From: Bacillus sp. EB01
GTDB taxonomy: Bacteria > Bacillota > Bacilli > Bacillales > Cytobacillaceae
Reading direction: 5' to 3'
Assembly (NCBI RefSeq): GCF_000613125.1
Contig: NZ_HG964497.1
Coordinates: 5,231,300-5,282,259 of the forward strand
DNA length: 50,960 bases
This document shows, one piece after another, positions 1 to 7,936 of the stretch (position 1 is the first letter of the stretch; each line of letters begins with the position of its first letter). The notes beneath the pieces were generated by a model. It did not search any database, was not told where the DNA came from, and saw only the letters and a program-made list of their open reading frames with translations. The position numbers and the translations under genes are program-made.

Positions 1-70
1 GCTCATAAAGTTACGTTGGCTGATGGCCGAAGCCATCAAAATATTATTGTTTGTTGACGCTTGTTTGTTT

Positions 71-86
71 AGTTTTCAAAGAACAA
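71..86 (-). promoter_or_regulatory. rRNA leader boxA-like site upstream of an off-window 16S gene
   Basis: Read on the minus strand the site is TTGTTCTTTGAAAACT, very close to the boxA antitermination motif found in Bacillus rrn leaders. It lies just after the last tRNA of the left cluster, and the sequence continuing to the window edge resembles the spacer that precedes 16S rRNA in Bacillaceae. The inference is that a 16S gene starts just beyond position 1. Confidence 0.6.
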
Positions 87-88
87 TT

Positions 89-162
89 TGGAGCGGGTGA
101 TGGGAATCGAACCCACGACATCAGCTTGGAAGGCTGGAGTTTTACCATTAAACTACACCCGC
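89..162 (-). tRNA. tRNA-Gly (TCC)
   Basis: Cloverleaf readable on the minus strand with a CTTCCAA anticodon loop (anticodon TCC), a GGTTCGATT T arm and encoded CCA. It is the last tRNA of the left cluster. Confidence 0.95.
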
Positions 163-180
163 ATAATATAAGATTGTAAA

Positions 181-257
181 TGGTCGGGAAGACAGGATTC
201 GAACCTGCGACCCCTTGGTCCCAAACCAAGTGCTCTACCAAGCTGAGCTACTTCCCG
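181..257 (-). tRNA. tRNA-Pro (TGG)
   Basis: Acceptor stem CGGGAAG pairs with CTTCCCG. The anticodon loop holds TGG, the T arm GGTTCGAAT is present and CCA is encoded. Confidence 0.95.
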
Positions 258-262
258 TAATA

Positions 263-339
<77 letters not shown>

Positions 340-367
340 ATTTTACAGCGTTGATAATGAAGCTTTT

Positions 368-454
368 TGGTGCGGCCGAGAGGACTTGAACCTCCACGGT
401 GTTGCCACCACTAGGCCCTCAACCTAGCGCGTCTGCCGATTCCGCCACGACCGC
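368..454 (-). tRNA. tRNA-Leu (GAG)
   Basis: Class II tRNA of 87 nt with a long variable arm, anticodon GAG in loop TTGAGGG, and encoded CCA. Confidence 0.95.
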
Positions 455-522
455 ATGTTTCACAGCGACATTCATTATAATATCACGTATCCAATTGTTT
501 TGCAACTGGTATTTTTAAACAT

Positions 523-607
523 TGGTGCGGGTGAAGGGAGTCGAACCCCCACGCCTTGCGGCGCCAGATCCTAAGTCTGGTGCGTCTGCCAATTCCGCCA
601 CACCCGC
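523..607 (-). tRNA. tRNA-Leu (TAG)
   Basis: Class II tRNA of 85 nt with acceptor GCGGGTG, anticodon TAG in loop CTTAGGA, long variable arm and encoded CCA. Confidence 0.95.
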
Positions 608-615
608 AAATATAA

Positions 616-691
616 TGGTGAGCCATGAAGGACTCGAACCTTCGACCCTCTGATTAAAAGTCAGATGCTCTACCAACTGAGCTAATGGCTC
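616..691 (-). tRNA. tRNA-Lys (TTT)
   Basis: Acceptor GAGCCAT pairs with ATGGCTC, anticodon TTT, CCA encoded. The mature part matches the second tRNA-Lys at 49724-49796, which does not encode CCA. A 24-nt copy of its 5' end lies about 100 bp upstream (795-818). Confidence 0.95.
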
Positions 692-794
692 GTACTAAGA
701 AATATCCGAAAACTCGGTTATGCTATAACCTGTGCTCCGTAGAACTTCCGTCCTACTCCGCAACTCGAAGCCTATTCACAGACGTCTTGCTCGT

Positions 795-818
795 CTCTAC
801 CAACTGAGCTAATGGCTC
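795..818 (-). pseudogene. 5' fragment of tRNA-Lys (24 nt)
   Basis: The minus strand reads GAGCCATTAGCTCAGTTGG then TAGAG, identical to the first 24 nt (acceptor strand and D arm) of the tRNA-Lys at 616-691. It then diverges and has no anticodon, T arm or 3' acceptor. It is probably a partial duplication inside the tRNA operon. The 103 bp between it and the intact gene (692-794) hold no recognisable tRNA. Confidence 0.85.
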
Positions 819-861
819 AAACTAAAACACTAATCTACAACAGAATTAATGGTAAAAAGAA

Positions 862-936
862 TGGCTGGGCTAGCAGGATTCGAACCTACGAATGACGGAG
901 TCAAAGTCCGTTGCCTTACCGCTTGGCTATAGCCCA
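862..936 (-). tRNA. tRNA-Gln (TTG)
   Basis: Acceptor TGGGCTA, anticodon TTG in loop CTTTGAC, T arm GGTTCGAAT, CCA encoded. A nearly identical copy lies at 49905-49979. Confidence 0.95.
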
Positions 937-953
937 ATGAAAATAAAAACCAA

Positions 954-1025
954 TGACCCCTACGGGATTCGAACCCGTGTTACCGCCGTGAAAGGGCGGT
1001 GTCTTAACCGCTTGACCAAGGGGCC
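954..1025 (-). tRNA. tRNA-Glu (TTC), CCA not encoded
   Basis: Acceptor GGCCCCT pairs with AGGGGTC; anticodon TTC in loop CTTTCAC. After the discriminator A the DNA reads TTG, so CCA must be added by the CCA-adding enzyme. The copy at 50329-50403 encodes CCA. Confidence 0.95.
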
Positions 1026-1046
1026 ATACATATAATTTTACAGGAG

Positions 1047-1134
1047 CGGAGAAGGAGGGATTTGAACCCTCGCGCCGGTTACCCGACCTACACCCTTAGC
1101 AGGGGCGCCTCTTCAGCCTCTTGAGTACTTCCCC
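1047..1134 (-). tRNA. tRNA-Ser (GCT), CCA not encoded
   Basis: Class II tRNA with acceptor GGGGAAG pairing CTTCTCC, anticodon GCT in loop CTGCTAA and a long variable arm. The discriminator G is followed by CTCC, so CCA is not encoded. Confidence 0.92.
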
Positions 1135-1140
1135 AAAAAA

Positions 1141-1215
1141 TGGCTCCGCAGGTAGGACTCGAACCTACGACCGATCGGTTAACAGCCGATTGCTCTACCA
1201 CTGAGCTACTGCGGA
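1141..1215 (-). tRNA. tRNA-Asn (GTT)
   Basis: Acceptor TCCGCAG pairs with CTGCGGA, anticodon GTT in loop CTGTTAA, CCA encoded. It is the first tRNA after the operon promoter and matches the copy at 50511-50582. Confidence 0.95.
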
Positions 1216-1268
1216 ATAAGTTTAAAAATATTAATTTTTCAAGTCAACATCTCCTGTCGACTCTTTAC

Positions 1269-1297
1269 ATTATAATGACGGTCCAGCCCAATGTCAA
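1269..1297 (-). promoter_or_regulatory. SigA promoter of the left tRNA (and probably rrn) operon
   Basis: Minus strand TTGACA (1292-1297), 17-nt spacer, TATAAT (1269-1274): exact consensus in both boxes. It lies about 55 nt upstream of the first tRNA and faces the whole tRNA-Asn to tRNA-Gly series and the rRNA leader beyond. Confidence 0.9.
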
Positions 1298-1333
1298 GAA
1301 GAACTCAGCATTAAATTTTTCCGGTATTTCCAT

Positions 1334-1810
1334 TCACTGCTCAATGCGGATTTCTTTAATTTTAAGTAGCTTTCCGCGACATTTACCACATACATACCTT
1401 GAAGTATTTAATGCCCGCTTCCTTTGATAGGTTGCCCCACAAGAAGAACATTCATAAATAAGAACTTTTCTGTTGCTCCTCTTTTCCTGATTCTCAGGCA
1501 GCTGTCCGCAAAACCGGGGGGCATCTACCTGTTTTAACAATGCTTTAAATTCAGGATCCTTATGTTGATATCCCAACCCTCTTAAATGGAGATGATAATG
1601 GCAAAGTTCATGTTTTATTATGCCCACCATTTCATCAAAACCCAACTGCTCCAAATACTTTTTGTTAATTTCGATATTATGTGACTTAAGCAAATACCGG
1701 CCGCCAGTCGTTTTTAGCCTTGGATTAAATACAGCCTTATGCTTAAAGGGAATACCGAAATGTTGAAGAGACAACGTTTCAGTAAGGTTTTGAAGTTCAT
1801 GATTTTCCAT
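1334..1810 (-). CDS. sprT: SprT-like zinc metalloprotease-family protein
   Basis: This matches the YdcK/SprT-like family of Bacillus, a family with a zincin fold and no proven role in these bacteria. The HELCHYHLH motif (HExxH with a following His) sits near residue 70, and a C-terminal zinc ribbon is visible with paired cysteines (CSSC and CGKC). The chosen ATG gives 158 residues, typical of the family, and has an AGAGGC purine stretch about 5 nt upstream. An upstream in-frame TTG at 1846 would add 12 residues with no support from the family. It lies between the tRNA operon and cmpA/tex, the same neighbourhood as in Bacillus subtilis. Its substrate cannot be told from sequence. Confidence 0.9.
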   Translation of the reverse strand: MENHELQNLTETLSLQHFGIPFKHKAVFNPRLKTTGGRYLLKSHNIEINKKYLEQLGFDEMVGIIKHELCHYHLHLRGLGYQHKDPEFKALLKQVDAPRFCGQLPENQEKRSNRKVLIYECSSCGATYQRKRALNTSRYVCGKCRGKLLKIKEIRIEQ

Positions 1811-1835
1811 GCCTGCCTCTAGCCCCACTTTCGAT

Positions 1836-1864
1836 GAACATGACAACCTATTATATCATACTAT
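1836..1864 (+). promoter_or_regulatory. Possible SigE promoter of cmpA
   Basis: Plus strand GAACATG, 14-nt spacer, CATACTAT. The -10 is one base off the SigE consensus CATACAAT and the -35 matches five of seven positions. cmpA of B. subtilis is transcribed in the mother cell under SigE, which fits; the call itself rests on motif similarity. Confidence 0.45.
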
Positions 1865-1896
1865 ACAGAAATCCGTGAGCGACGGGAGGGAATCCA

Positions 1897-2010
1897 ATGC
1901 CAACTTGGTTTCAGAACAGAATGAGGCGGGCATTTTATGAAAAAAACCGCTACCAAATCAAACTCCTGAATCAATGCTGGTTTTTTTATAGAAAAAACAA
2001 CCCGGCTTAA
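1897..2010 (+). CDS. cmpA: CmpA, cortex morphogenetic micro-protein
   Basis: This 37-residue open frame begins MPTWFQNRMRRAFYEKNR and closely matches CmpA of B. subtilis, including the central QIKLLNQCWFFYRK segment. CmpA is a sporulation quality-control adaptor that acts with the ClpXP protease on the coat protein SpoIVA and so couples coat and cortex assembly. The start is fixed by a strong GGGAGGG ribosome binding site 7 nt upstream. The gene is on the opposite strand to its neighbours sprT and tex. A longer minus-strand frame over the same bases (1861-2058) is a shadow. Identification rests on remembered family sequence but the match is strong across the full length. Confidence 0.88.
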   Translation: MPTWFQNRMRRAFYEKNRYQIKLLNQCWFFYRKNNPA

Positions 2011-2014
2011 AGGC

Positions 2015-2230
2015 ATTATAGAAATGAACAAAAGCGCAAGCGCCTCGTTCATCACCATACAAATATGATAAAGGAATTACGAAGAGCTTAAGCGTTTGAT
2101 GATGACTTATCGTAGGGCGAGGTTTGAATCTGCGCATGCGTAGGCGCTCCTCATTACGCTACTGCGCAATTCCGTGCGATGCTTTTTCGAGGAAGCTTTG
2201 TGTAACTAGACTTAGACACGCCCAATAATA
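2015..2230. repeat. Dispersed intergenic repeat, probably degenerate
   Basis: This stretch has higher GC than its flanks. It starts with the hairpin GAACAAAAGCGC/GCGCCTCGTTC and contains TTGATGATGACTTATCGTA, of which the same 19 bases recur at 32901-32919. Elements with GCGCAAGCGCC cores are common between genes in Bacillaceae genomes. No protein is evident. Confidence 0.55.
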
Positions 2231-2265
2231 AAAGTAAACACAGTCGAGAAATCTATAATTTCCAC

Positions 2266-2297
2266 CTATAAAAGAAAGACGTGCCCATCAGGCACGC
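2266..2297 (-). terminator. Rho-independent terminator of tex
   Basis: Minus strand stem CGTGCC / GGCACG with a 5-nt loop, followed by TCTTTCTTTTAT; about 55 nt after the tex stop codon. Confidence 0.8.
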
Positions 2298-2349
2298 CCC
2301 GTTAAGTTAATGGCTTTTTGCCGTTGACTATTATTTTGCCTCGAGGCTA

Positions 2350-4524
2350 TTATTCCGCCCCAAGCATCGTAAGAGAGACCCGGCCCTTTTGCTTATCGAT
2401 AGAATCCACCCAAACCGTCACTACATCCCCAACTGAAACAACGTCGAGCGGATGTTTAACGAATTGTTTTTTCAGCTTGCTAATGTGAACGAGACCATCT
2501 TGTTTTACACCTATATCCACGAACGCACCAAAGTCCACTACATTCCGGACCGTCCCTTGCAGCTCCATACCAGGTTTTAGATCTTCTAATCTCAGGACAT
2601 CCTTTTTCAGCAACGGCGCGTCCATTTCATCACGCGGGTCTCTCTCTGGGCGCACGAGCGCATCGATAATATCTTTTAATGTGATTTCCCCGATAGAAAG
2701 TTCCTGGGCAAGCTGGACAATATTTAACCCGCTTAAAGATGTCCGCAAGTGCTCGCTACCCAAATCCTCAGATGTAAATCCAAGGCTTCTTAGCAATTGT
2801 TTTACAACTTGATAATTCTCCGGATGAATTCCTGTTCGGTCCAATGGTTCTGTTCCGTCAATAATTCTTAGGAACCCAATGGCCTGTTCATAGGTCTTCG
2901 AACCGAGGCGCGGGATTTTCTTTAGTTCATTACGATTTGTGAATTTCCCTTCCTCTTCCCGCTTCTTGACAATGTTCCCCGCAGTTGTTTTGGTTAGCCC
3001 TGATACATACTGAAGGAGTGAAACCGAGGCGGTATTTACATTTACCCCTACTTGGTTTACTGCTGTTTCCACAACAAAATGGAGCGATTCAGAAAGCCTT
3101 TTTTGCGATACATCATGCTGGTACTGTCCAACCCCCACGGATTTAGGATCAATTTTAACCAGCTCGGCAAGCGGATCTTGAAGTCGCCTGCCGATTGAAA
3201 CAGCACTTCTTTCCTCAACCTGCAAGTGCGGAAATTCCTCACGGGCCAGGTCGGAGGCGGAATATACACTCGCTCCCGCCTCATTTACAATTAAATAGAA
3301 GATGTCCCGTTTTAATTCCTTTAAGATATCAGCAACAAATTGCTCGGTTTCCCTCGATGCTGTTCCATTCCCAATTGCGACCATTTGAACAGAATATTCC
3401 TCAAGAATGGCAACAAACTTTTCATGGGCCTCCCGTCGTTTGGCTACAGGAGGATGCGGATAAATTACATCAATCTTCAGTACCTTTCCCGTCTCATCAA
3501 TTACCGCAAGTTTGCATCCTGTCCTGTAGGCTGGGTCAACAGCAAGTACAACCCGTCCTCTTAGGGGCGGCTGAAGCAGAAGTTTCCTAAGGTTTTCAGC
3601 AAAAATATGGATGGCTTGTTCTTCACCCTTCTCCGTTAGCTCATTCCTAATTTCGCGTTCAATTGATGGTTGAATGAGCCTTTTGTATGCATCATCAATT
3701 GCTTCACGAACAACAGGAGCAGCAGGAGAATAGGTTTTAAGGATCCATTTTCTGGCCAAATAATTTAAGATGGTATCGGAGTTGACCTTAATAGAAATAC
3801 GGAGTATATCATCTTTCTCTCCACGATTTAGAGCCAAGATTCGGTGTGGTACTATTTTCCCGGCTGGCTCCTCATACTCATAATACATTTCATAAACCTT
3901 TTTCTCATCCTTGTCCGCATCTTTCACAGAGGATGTAACAACTCCCGACTTAAAGGTTTCCTTGCGAATCCATTTTCTGCTTTCAGCATCATCAGATACC
4001 CGTTCAGCAATAATATCCTTAGCTCCGGCAATTGCTTCTTCTACTGAATTCACACCTTTTTCTTCTGAAACAAAGCCTTGCGCCTTTTCCTCAACTGATT
4101 CTTTAGAGAAAGTCAGGAGCCAGTCAGCAAAAGGTTCTAGCCCTCTTTCTTTTGCAACAGTTGCCTTGGTCCGGCGTTTTTGTTTATATGGTCTGTATAG
4201 GTCTTCCAGTTCCTGAAGCTTCACTGCTTTATTGATTTGTTCAGACAACTCATCCGTTAGCTTTCCTTGCTCGGAAATCGAACGAAGGATTTCTTCTTTT
4301 CTTTGTGCAAGGCTCTGTAAGTAATGCCATCTATCCAATATGTCCCGAATTTGAACTTCATCAAGGGAACCTGTTTGCTCTTTACGATAACGGGCAATAA
4401 ACGGAACAGTATTTCCCTCATTGACCATGGACATTACATTATGTACTTGCTTATAGGCGATCCCTTGTTCTTTAGCTATGCGTTTTGCTAGTTCATCCTG
4501 CTTTGATAATATTTCGTTCACCAA
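2350..4524 (-). CDS. tex: Tex, S1-domain RNA-binding transcription accessory protein
   Basis: The 724-residue product matches the Tex/YdcI family over its full length. From the N terminus: a helical Tex core with the VPFIARYRKE motif near residue 40, a YqgF-like RNase H-fold domain around residues 325-450, helix-hairpin-helix motifs around 495-570, and a C-terminal S1 domain (GTVRNVVDFGAFVDIG) near residue 665. Tex proteins bind nucleic acid and influence transcription; the precise role in Bacillus is unclear. TTG at 4522-4524 follows GGAGG by 6 nt; the next codon, GTG, is an equally possible start. A terminator follows the gene, so tex appears to be its own unit downstream of the sigB operon. 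Confidence 0.96.
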   Translation of the reverse strand: MVNEILSKQDELAKRIAKEQGIAYKQVHNVMSMVNEGNTVPFIARYRKEQTGSLDEVQIRDILDRWHYLQSLAQRKEEILRSISEQGKLTDELSEQINKAVKLQELEDLYRPYKQKRRTKATVAKERGLEPFADWLLTFSKESVEEKAQGFVSEEKGVNSVEEAIAGAKDIIAERVSDDAESRKWIRKETFKSGVVTSSVKDADKDEKKVYEMYYEYEEPAGKIVPHRILALNRGEKDDILRISIKVNSDTILNYLARKWILKTYSPAAPVVREAIDDAYKRLIQPSIEREIRNELTEKGEEQAIHIFAENLRKLLLQPPLRGRVVLAVDPAYRTGCKLAVIDETGKVLKIDVIYPHPPVAKRREAHEKFVAILEEYSVQMVAIGNGTASRETEQFVADILKELKRDIFYLIVNEAGASVYSASDLAREEFPHLQVEERSAVSIGRRLQDPLAELVKIDPKSVGVGQYQHDVSQKRLSESLHFVVETAVNQVGVNVNTASVSLLQYVSGLTKTTAGNIVKKREEEGKFTNRNELKKIPRLGSKTYEQAIGFLRIIDGTEPLDRTGIHPENYQVVKQLLRSLGFTSEDLGSEHLRTSLSGLNIVQLAQELSIGEITLKDIIDALVRPERDPRDEMDAPLLKKDVLRLEDLKPGMELQGTVRNVVDFGAFVDIGVKQDGLVHISKLKKQFVKHPLDVVSVGDVVTVWVDSIDKQKGRVSLTMLGAE

Positions 4525-4669
4525 TGCATTCCTCCACTCATCTGGCTTACTTCCTTATTGTATCAAATTCTTAAGCTCCCTCCTATTCCATCAAAAGCCA
4601 CACCGAAAAGCACATTAAGTTCAAACGGAATTAAGCTTTTTTAAAGAGCCACGATGCTATTACACAACT

Positions 4670-4700
4670 AAAAAAGGAAACCTGCTTAGTGCAGGCTTCC
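4670..4700 (-). terminator. Terminator of the rsb-sigB operon, overlapping the rsbX stop codon
   Basis: Minus strand GGAAGCCTGC, loop ACTAA, GCAGGTTTCC, then six T. The loop contains the rsbX stop codon, so the stem uses the last codons of rsbX. Confidence 0.92.
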
Positions 4701-5285
4701 AATAATAAAGGTAGCGTCATCTGTTTTATTTGTATACTTGCGTTTAATTTCTTCGGCAATCATCGCAACAGGGAATAGACCTTTCAGCATGCCCTTTACC
4801 CCCTGGAACTCATAACCATCTGAGAAAATTAAGAATTTGGAATGGGGATCATAAGAAAAGCGCTGAGTATGATAAGTTTGCCGTTTTCCGGACAAATAGC
4901 CTGTCACTGGCAAGGGATATGTCAACTTCCCTTTCGAAGAATAAAGGAAGAATCGGATATTGCCGACACAGCTGTAGACAAACTCCCTCGCATGAAAGTA
5001 TACCTTCAATACAGAGACAGCCGCTCCCCTTTTGTTTATAAGAGCATCATTGCAAAATTTCATTAAAGTTTCTACATCTTCATGATGATTTTGTTCAACT
5101 GCCACAACAACAGCATTTGACGCTTCATAGGCGTACTCCCCACTACCAAGCCCGTCTGCAAGCACACAAACGAAATAGTCATCTGTGGCCACAAAGTAAT
5201 AGCTGTCTCCGCAGTACGCCTTTCCTTCCTTGGCTGTCTGGTATGCATAAACTTCAATGTTGTTTTTCACAAGATGATCGTTCAT
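4686..5285 (-). CDS. rsbX: RsbX, PP2C-type phosphatase of the stressosome
   Basis: RsbX is the negative feedback phosphatase that removes phosphate from RsbS and RsbR, resetting the stressosome after SigB is activated. The 199-residue product has the compact PP2C-like fold of the family: CGDSYYF near residue 25, the metal-site segment ADGLGSGEYA near residue 43, and SDGYEF towards the C terminus. The ATG at 5285 overlaps the sigB stop codon (ATGA) and has GGAG 8 nt upstream, so translation is coupled to sigB. A GTG three codons earlier leaves too short a spacer. It is the last gene of the operon, as in B. subtilis. Confidence 0.96.
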   Translation of the reverse strand: MNDHLVKNNIEVYAYQTAKEGKAYCGDSYYFVATDDYFVCVLADGLGSGEYAYEASNAVVVAVEQNHHEDVETLMKFCNDALINKRGAAVSVLKVYFHAREFVYSCVGNIRFFLYSSKGKLTYPLPVTGYLSGKRQTYHTQRFSYDPHSKFLIFSDGYEFQGVKGMLKGLFPVAMIAEEIKRKYTNKTDDATFIIGSLH

Positions 5286-6076
5286 GAAAGACACTCCGAA
5301 TTATTGGTCTCCGAATTAATGGCTTCCTGCAGTTTCTTAATAGCTCTTCTTTGCAGTCGGGAAACATGCATTTGAGAAATGCCAAGTTTATCGCCAGCAT
5401 CTTTTTGGCTCATATTTTCAAGGTACGTATATTGAATGATTTTCTTTTCTCGATCATTCAGAACATGAAGAACTTTTTCAAGGACCAATCGCTGGTTTAT
5501 CCTTTCATATCCCTCATCAACATTGCCTACAATGTCGAGCAGTGTAACTGTACCTCCGTCAGAATCAGCCTCAATGGAGTGATCTACCGACAACGCTTGA
5601 TAGCTTTTGCCCATTTCCATCGCTTCCGGTACTTCTTCCTCTGACACTTCAAGCGCTTCAGCGATTTCAATTACCTTAGGCGAGCGGTGCAACTGAGTTG
5701 TCAATTCTTCAACCGTTGTTTTTATTTTTGGGCCAAGTTCCTTTATCCTTCTTGGGACATGGACACTCCATGTTTTATCCCGTAGGAACCGTTTGATTTC
5801 TCCAATTATTGTCGGGACAGCAAATGCTTCAAAGCTTTTTCCGAAAGTCTCATCATATCTCCTGATTGCACCAAGCAGGCCTATCATTCCCACCTGGAAG
5901 ATATCTTCATGAAAGGATCGGCCTTTCGAGTATTTCCGGGCAATGGTTTCAACAAGATTTTTATAATGGATTACTAATTGGTCCTGCGCACTCTCATCCT
6001 GATATAACTGGTACGCTTTAATGAGCTCATTTACTTCCTGTTTGCTGGAAGAGTTAGGTTGAGATTGTTTCGACAT
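5282..6076 (-). CDS. sigB: SigB, general stress sigma factor
   Basis: This is the RNA polymerase sigma factor of the general stress response. The 264-residue sequence matches B. subtilis SigB closely: region 2 (FHEDIFQVGMIGLLGAIRRY), the SFEAFAVPTIIGEIKRFLRD block, and region 4 (MSQKDAGDKLGISQMHVSRL) near the C terminus. The ATG at 6076 follows GGTGGAG; an upstream TTG at 6100 would add eight residues not seen in the family. The 5' end overlaps rsbW by 23 nt and the 3' end overlaps rsbX by 4 nt, so expression is translationally coupled. It is held by RsbW and transcribed from both the rsbR promoter and the internal SigB-type promoter at 6897-6921. Confidence 0.98.
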   Translation of the reverse strand: MSKQSQPNSSSKQEVNELIKAYQLYQDESAQDQLVIHYKNLVETIARKYSKGRSFHEDIFQVGMIGLLGAIRRYDETFGKSFEAFAVPTIIGEIKRFLRDKTWSVHVPRRIKELGPKIKTTVEELTTQLHRSPKVIEIAEALEVSEEEVPEAMEMGKSYQALSVDHSIEADSDGGTVTLLDIVGNVDEGYERINQRLVLEKVLHVLNDREKKIIQYTYLENMSQKDAGDKLGISQMHVSRLQRRAIKKLQEAINSETNNSECLS

Positions 6077-6527
6077 CCGTCTCCACCTGCTCTCCTTCAA
6101 GGTATTTCGTCATGAAGACGGTAACACCTTCCTTGTGGTGAATCCTGACTTCATCCATTAAGGTTTCAATCAGGTAGAGACCCAAGCCTCCTTCACGCAA
6201 AAACTCTACGGAATCATTATCTTCATATCGTCCGAGGCCTTTTCGGGCGGATTCAAAGTCAAAGCTCTGGCCGCTATCAGCAACCATTACCTCAAGGCGG
6301 TCAGAATATAGGCCAAAGCCGACAATAACCTCTCCCTGCTCATGGTTTTTATAGGCGTGCTGGACAGCATTCGTACATGCCTCACTAGTAGCAATCTTCA
6401 AATCCTCCAAGTCGTCATATGAAAAACCCATCCGGCTGGCAATTCCCGAGAGTGTTAGGCGGATGACTCCAACATATTCGGGTTTGGCAGGAATCTTCAT
6501 TTCAATATAGTCAAACGCCTGGTTCAT
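6054..6527 (-). CDS. rsbW: RsbW, anti-SigB factor and RsbV kinase
   Basis: RsbW binds SigB and keeps it from core polymerase; it also phosphorylates RsbV. The 157 residues form a GHKL ATPase of the SpoIIAB type: N box EACTNAVQHAY near residue 47, DSGQSFD near residue 85, and the glycine-rich lid GGLGLYLIETLMDEV near residue 117. The ATG overlaps the rsbV stop (ATGA) and follows GGTGGAG, which indicates stoichiometric coupling with its antagonist. The 3' end overlaps sigB. Confidence 0.97.
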   Translation of the reverse strand: MNQAFDYIEMKIPAKPEYVGVIRLTLSGIASRMGFSYDDLEDLKIATSEACTNAVQHAYKNHEQGEVIVGFGLYSDRLEVMVADSGQSFDFESARKGLGRYEDNDSVEFLREGGLGLYLIETLMDEVRIHHKEGVTVFMTKYLEGEQVETDVETIST

Positions 6528-6856
6528 TGCACTCCACCCTCTATCTGGCTGTTAATATCAATAATATCTGCCAGACCCGTAATTTCAAACAATCTATTTA
6601 ACCGCTCGGATAAGCCCACAAGCTTAAATTCGCCGTCATGGCTTCTGACCGATTTGAATACACCAACAATTACACCTAATCCAGTACTATCCATATAGGA
6701 TACTTCTGAGAGATCGATTACCATCTTTACCCCAGTTTTCTCAGATAGAGGAAAAACAGCTTCACGAAGTTTTGGTGCAGTGTATGCATCAATTTCACCA
6801 CTTACATATATTTCAACAAAATCACTGGATTCGTTGACATCAAGTTTAATATTCAT
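6524..6856 (-). CDS. rsbV: RsbV, anti-anti-sigma factor
   Basis: A single STAS domain of 110 residues. Unphosphorylated RsbV captures RsbW and frees SigB. The phosphorylatable serine is in the motif DLSEVSYMDSTGLGVIVG near residue 56, the signature of this family. It is the first gene behind the internal SigB promoter, so SigB raises its own operon half rsbV-rsbW-sigB-rsbX. The ribosome binding site GGGGTGGG lies just before the ATG. Confidence 0.98.
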   Translation of the reverse strand: MNIKLDVNESSDFVEIYVSGEIDAYTAPKLREAVFPLSEKTGVKMVIDLSEVSYMDSTGLGVIVGVFKSVRSHDGEFKLVGLSERLNRLFEITGLADIIDINSQIEGGVQ

Positions 6857-6896
6857 TTTGACCCACCCCTGTCTATTTATTATACCGCTTAAAACT

Positions 6897-6921
6897 ATAC
6901 CCTTTTAAAACAAGCTTAAAC
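6897..6921 (-). promoter_or_regulatory. SigB autoregulatory promoter for rsbV-rsbW-sigB-rsbX
   Basis: Minus strand GTTTAA (6916-6921), 13-nt spacer, GGGTAT (6897-6902), an exact match to the SigB consensus. The -35 box contains the rsbU stop codon, and the start of rsbV is about 40 nt downstream of the -10. This is the same location as the SigB promoter in B. subtilis. Confidence 0.95.
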
Positions 6922-7926
6922 GTTTCTTTTCAGAATGATTAATGTAAAATCATCCCTGAGCTGGAAGTCCTGAAGCCTCTCCAGGTCCTTATATATATTA
7001 TTTACGATTTCTTGGGCTTCCATATGGATATATTTTCTTATGTATCCAATCAATGCATCGCGTTCAAGAAACCCTTCCTCCGTCCGGCATTCGGTTACGC
7101 CATCTGACATGAGGATAATCATGTCTCCCGGTTTTACCTTCTGCTCGAACTGCTGGTACTTGGTTTTTTTATCAATCCCCAGCAATAGGCCTTTCGCTTC
7201 CATCTCCAAAAACTCGTCTGTTTCGGCAATATAGTAAAATCCAGGTTCATGGCCCGCGGATGAGAAATGAAACGTGTGTGATTCGGGGTCATACATACCA
7301 TAAAACATTGTTATAAACATACTTGGATCGACATTCTGTTCAACAACCCGGTTCAGGCTTTCAAGCACCATATGAGGCGCATGGCGATTTTCCGGAAGGC
7401 TATCCATTGCGTATTTAATCATCGACATGCATAGCGCTGCAGGAATTCCTTTCCCTATAACATCCGCTATCGCTACGTTCACACAGCCATTATCATCCTG
7501 GACAAAGTGAAAGTAATCCCCATTCATATGCCTTGCTGGAACACTCAAAGCCCCTATATCCAAACCAGGAACATTCGGGATGGAAGTCCCAAGAAGTGTC
7601 TGCTGGACATTTGCAGCAATTTCCATTTCGGTTCGGTATTCCAATTGCTTACTCCTTAAACTTTGATGCTCGGAATACGCCAGGCCGTAGCCAACCATAA
7701 CTTCAAGCAGGACATCAAAGGAATGGACAATACTTTCAGGAACATCAGGATAGAGATCAAGCAGCAGACTTTTATGAAGGCTGACGATTTCTTCCGGAGA
7801 AATATTTTTCTCAATTAATTCCCTTGTGAACTTCTGCCCCTGATACAGCGTTTGCTCTGACTGTTCCTTTAAATATTCCATTAAAATAGTCCGGTACTTT
7901 TCTTCCATTTTATCCTGCAAACCCAT
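6916..7926 (-). CDS. rsbU: RsbU, PP2C phosphatase acting on RsbV-P
   Basis: RsbU dephosphorylates RsbV once RsbT binds its N-terminal domain, passing environmental stress signals to SigB. The 336-residue product has the RsbT-binding helical domain (residues about 1-110) and a PP2C/SpoIIE domain with the NGDYFHFV, ADVIGKGIPAAL, SAGHEPGFYY and LMSDGVTE motifs. The ATG at 7926 follows GGAGGAG and aligns with the B. subtilis start; an in-frame upstream extension of 26 residues overlaps rsbT and is not credible. It begins 10 nt after rsbT, as expected for partners. Confidence 0.97.
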   Translation of the reverse strand: MGLQDKMEEKYRTILMEYLKEQSEQTLYQGQKFTRELIEKNISPEEIVSLHKSLLLDLYPDVPESIVHSFDVLLEVMVGYGLAYSEHQSLRSKQLEYRTEMEIAANVQQTLLGTSIPNVPGLDIGALSVPARHMNGDYFHFVQDDNGCVNVAIADVIGKGIPAALCMSMIKYAMDSLPENRHAPHMVLESLNRVVEQNVDPSMFITMFYGMYDPESHTFHFSSAGHEPGFYYIAETDEFLEMEAKGLLLGIDKKTKYQQFEQKVKPGDMIILMSDGVTECRTEEGFLERDALIGYIRKYIHMEAQEIVNNIYKDLERLQDFQLRDDFTLIILKRNV

Positions 7927-7936
7927 CACACTCCTC

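Noticed and set aside
1861-2058. 65-residue frame on the minus strand over cmpA
   Set aside because: It is antisense to a conserved gene with a strong ribosome binding site, and its own product resembles nothing; treated as a shadow.
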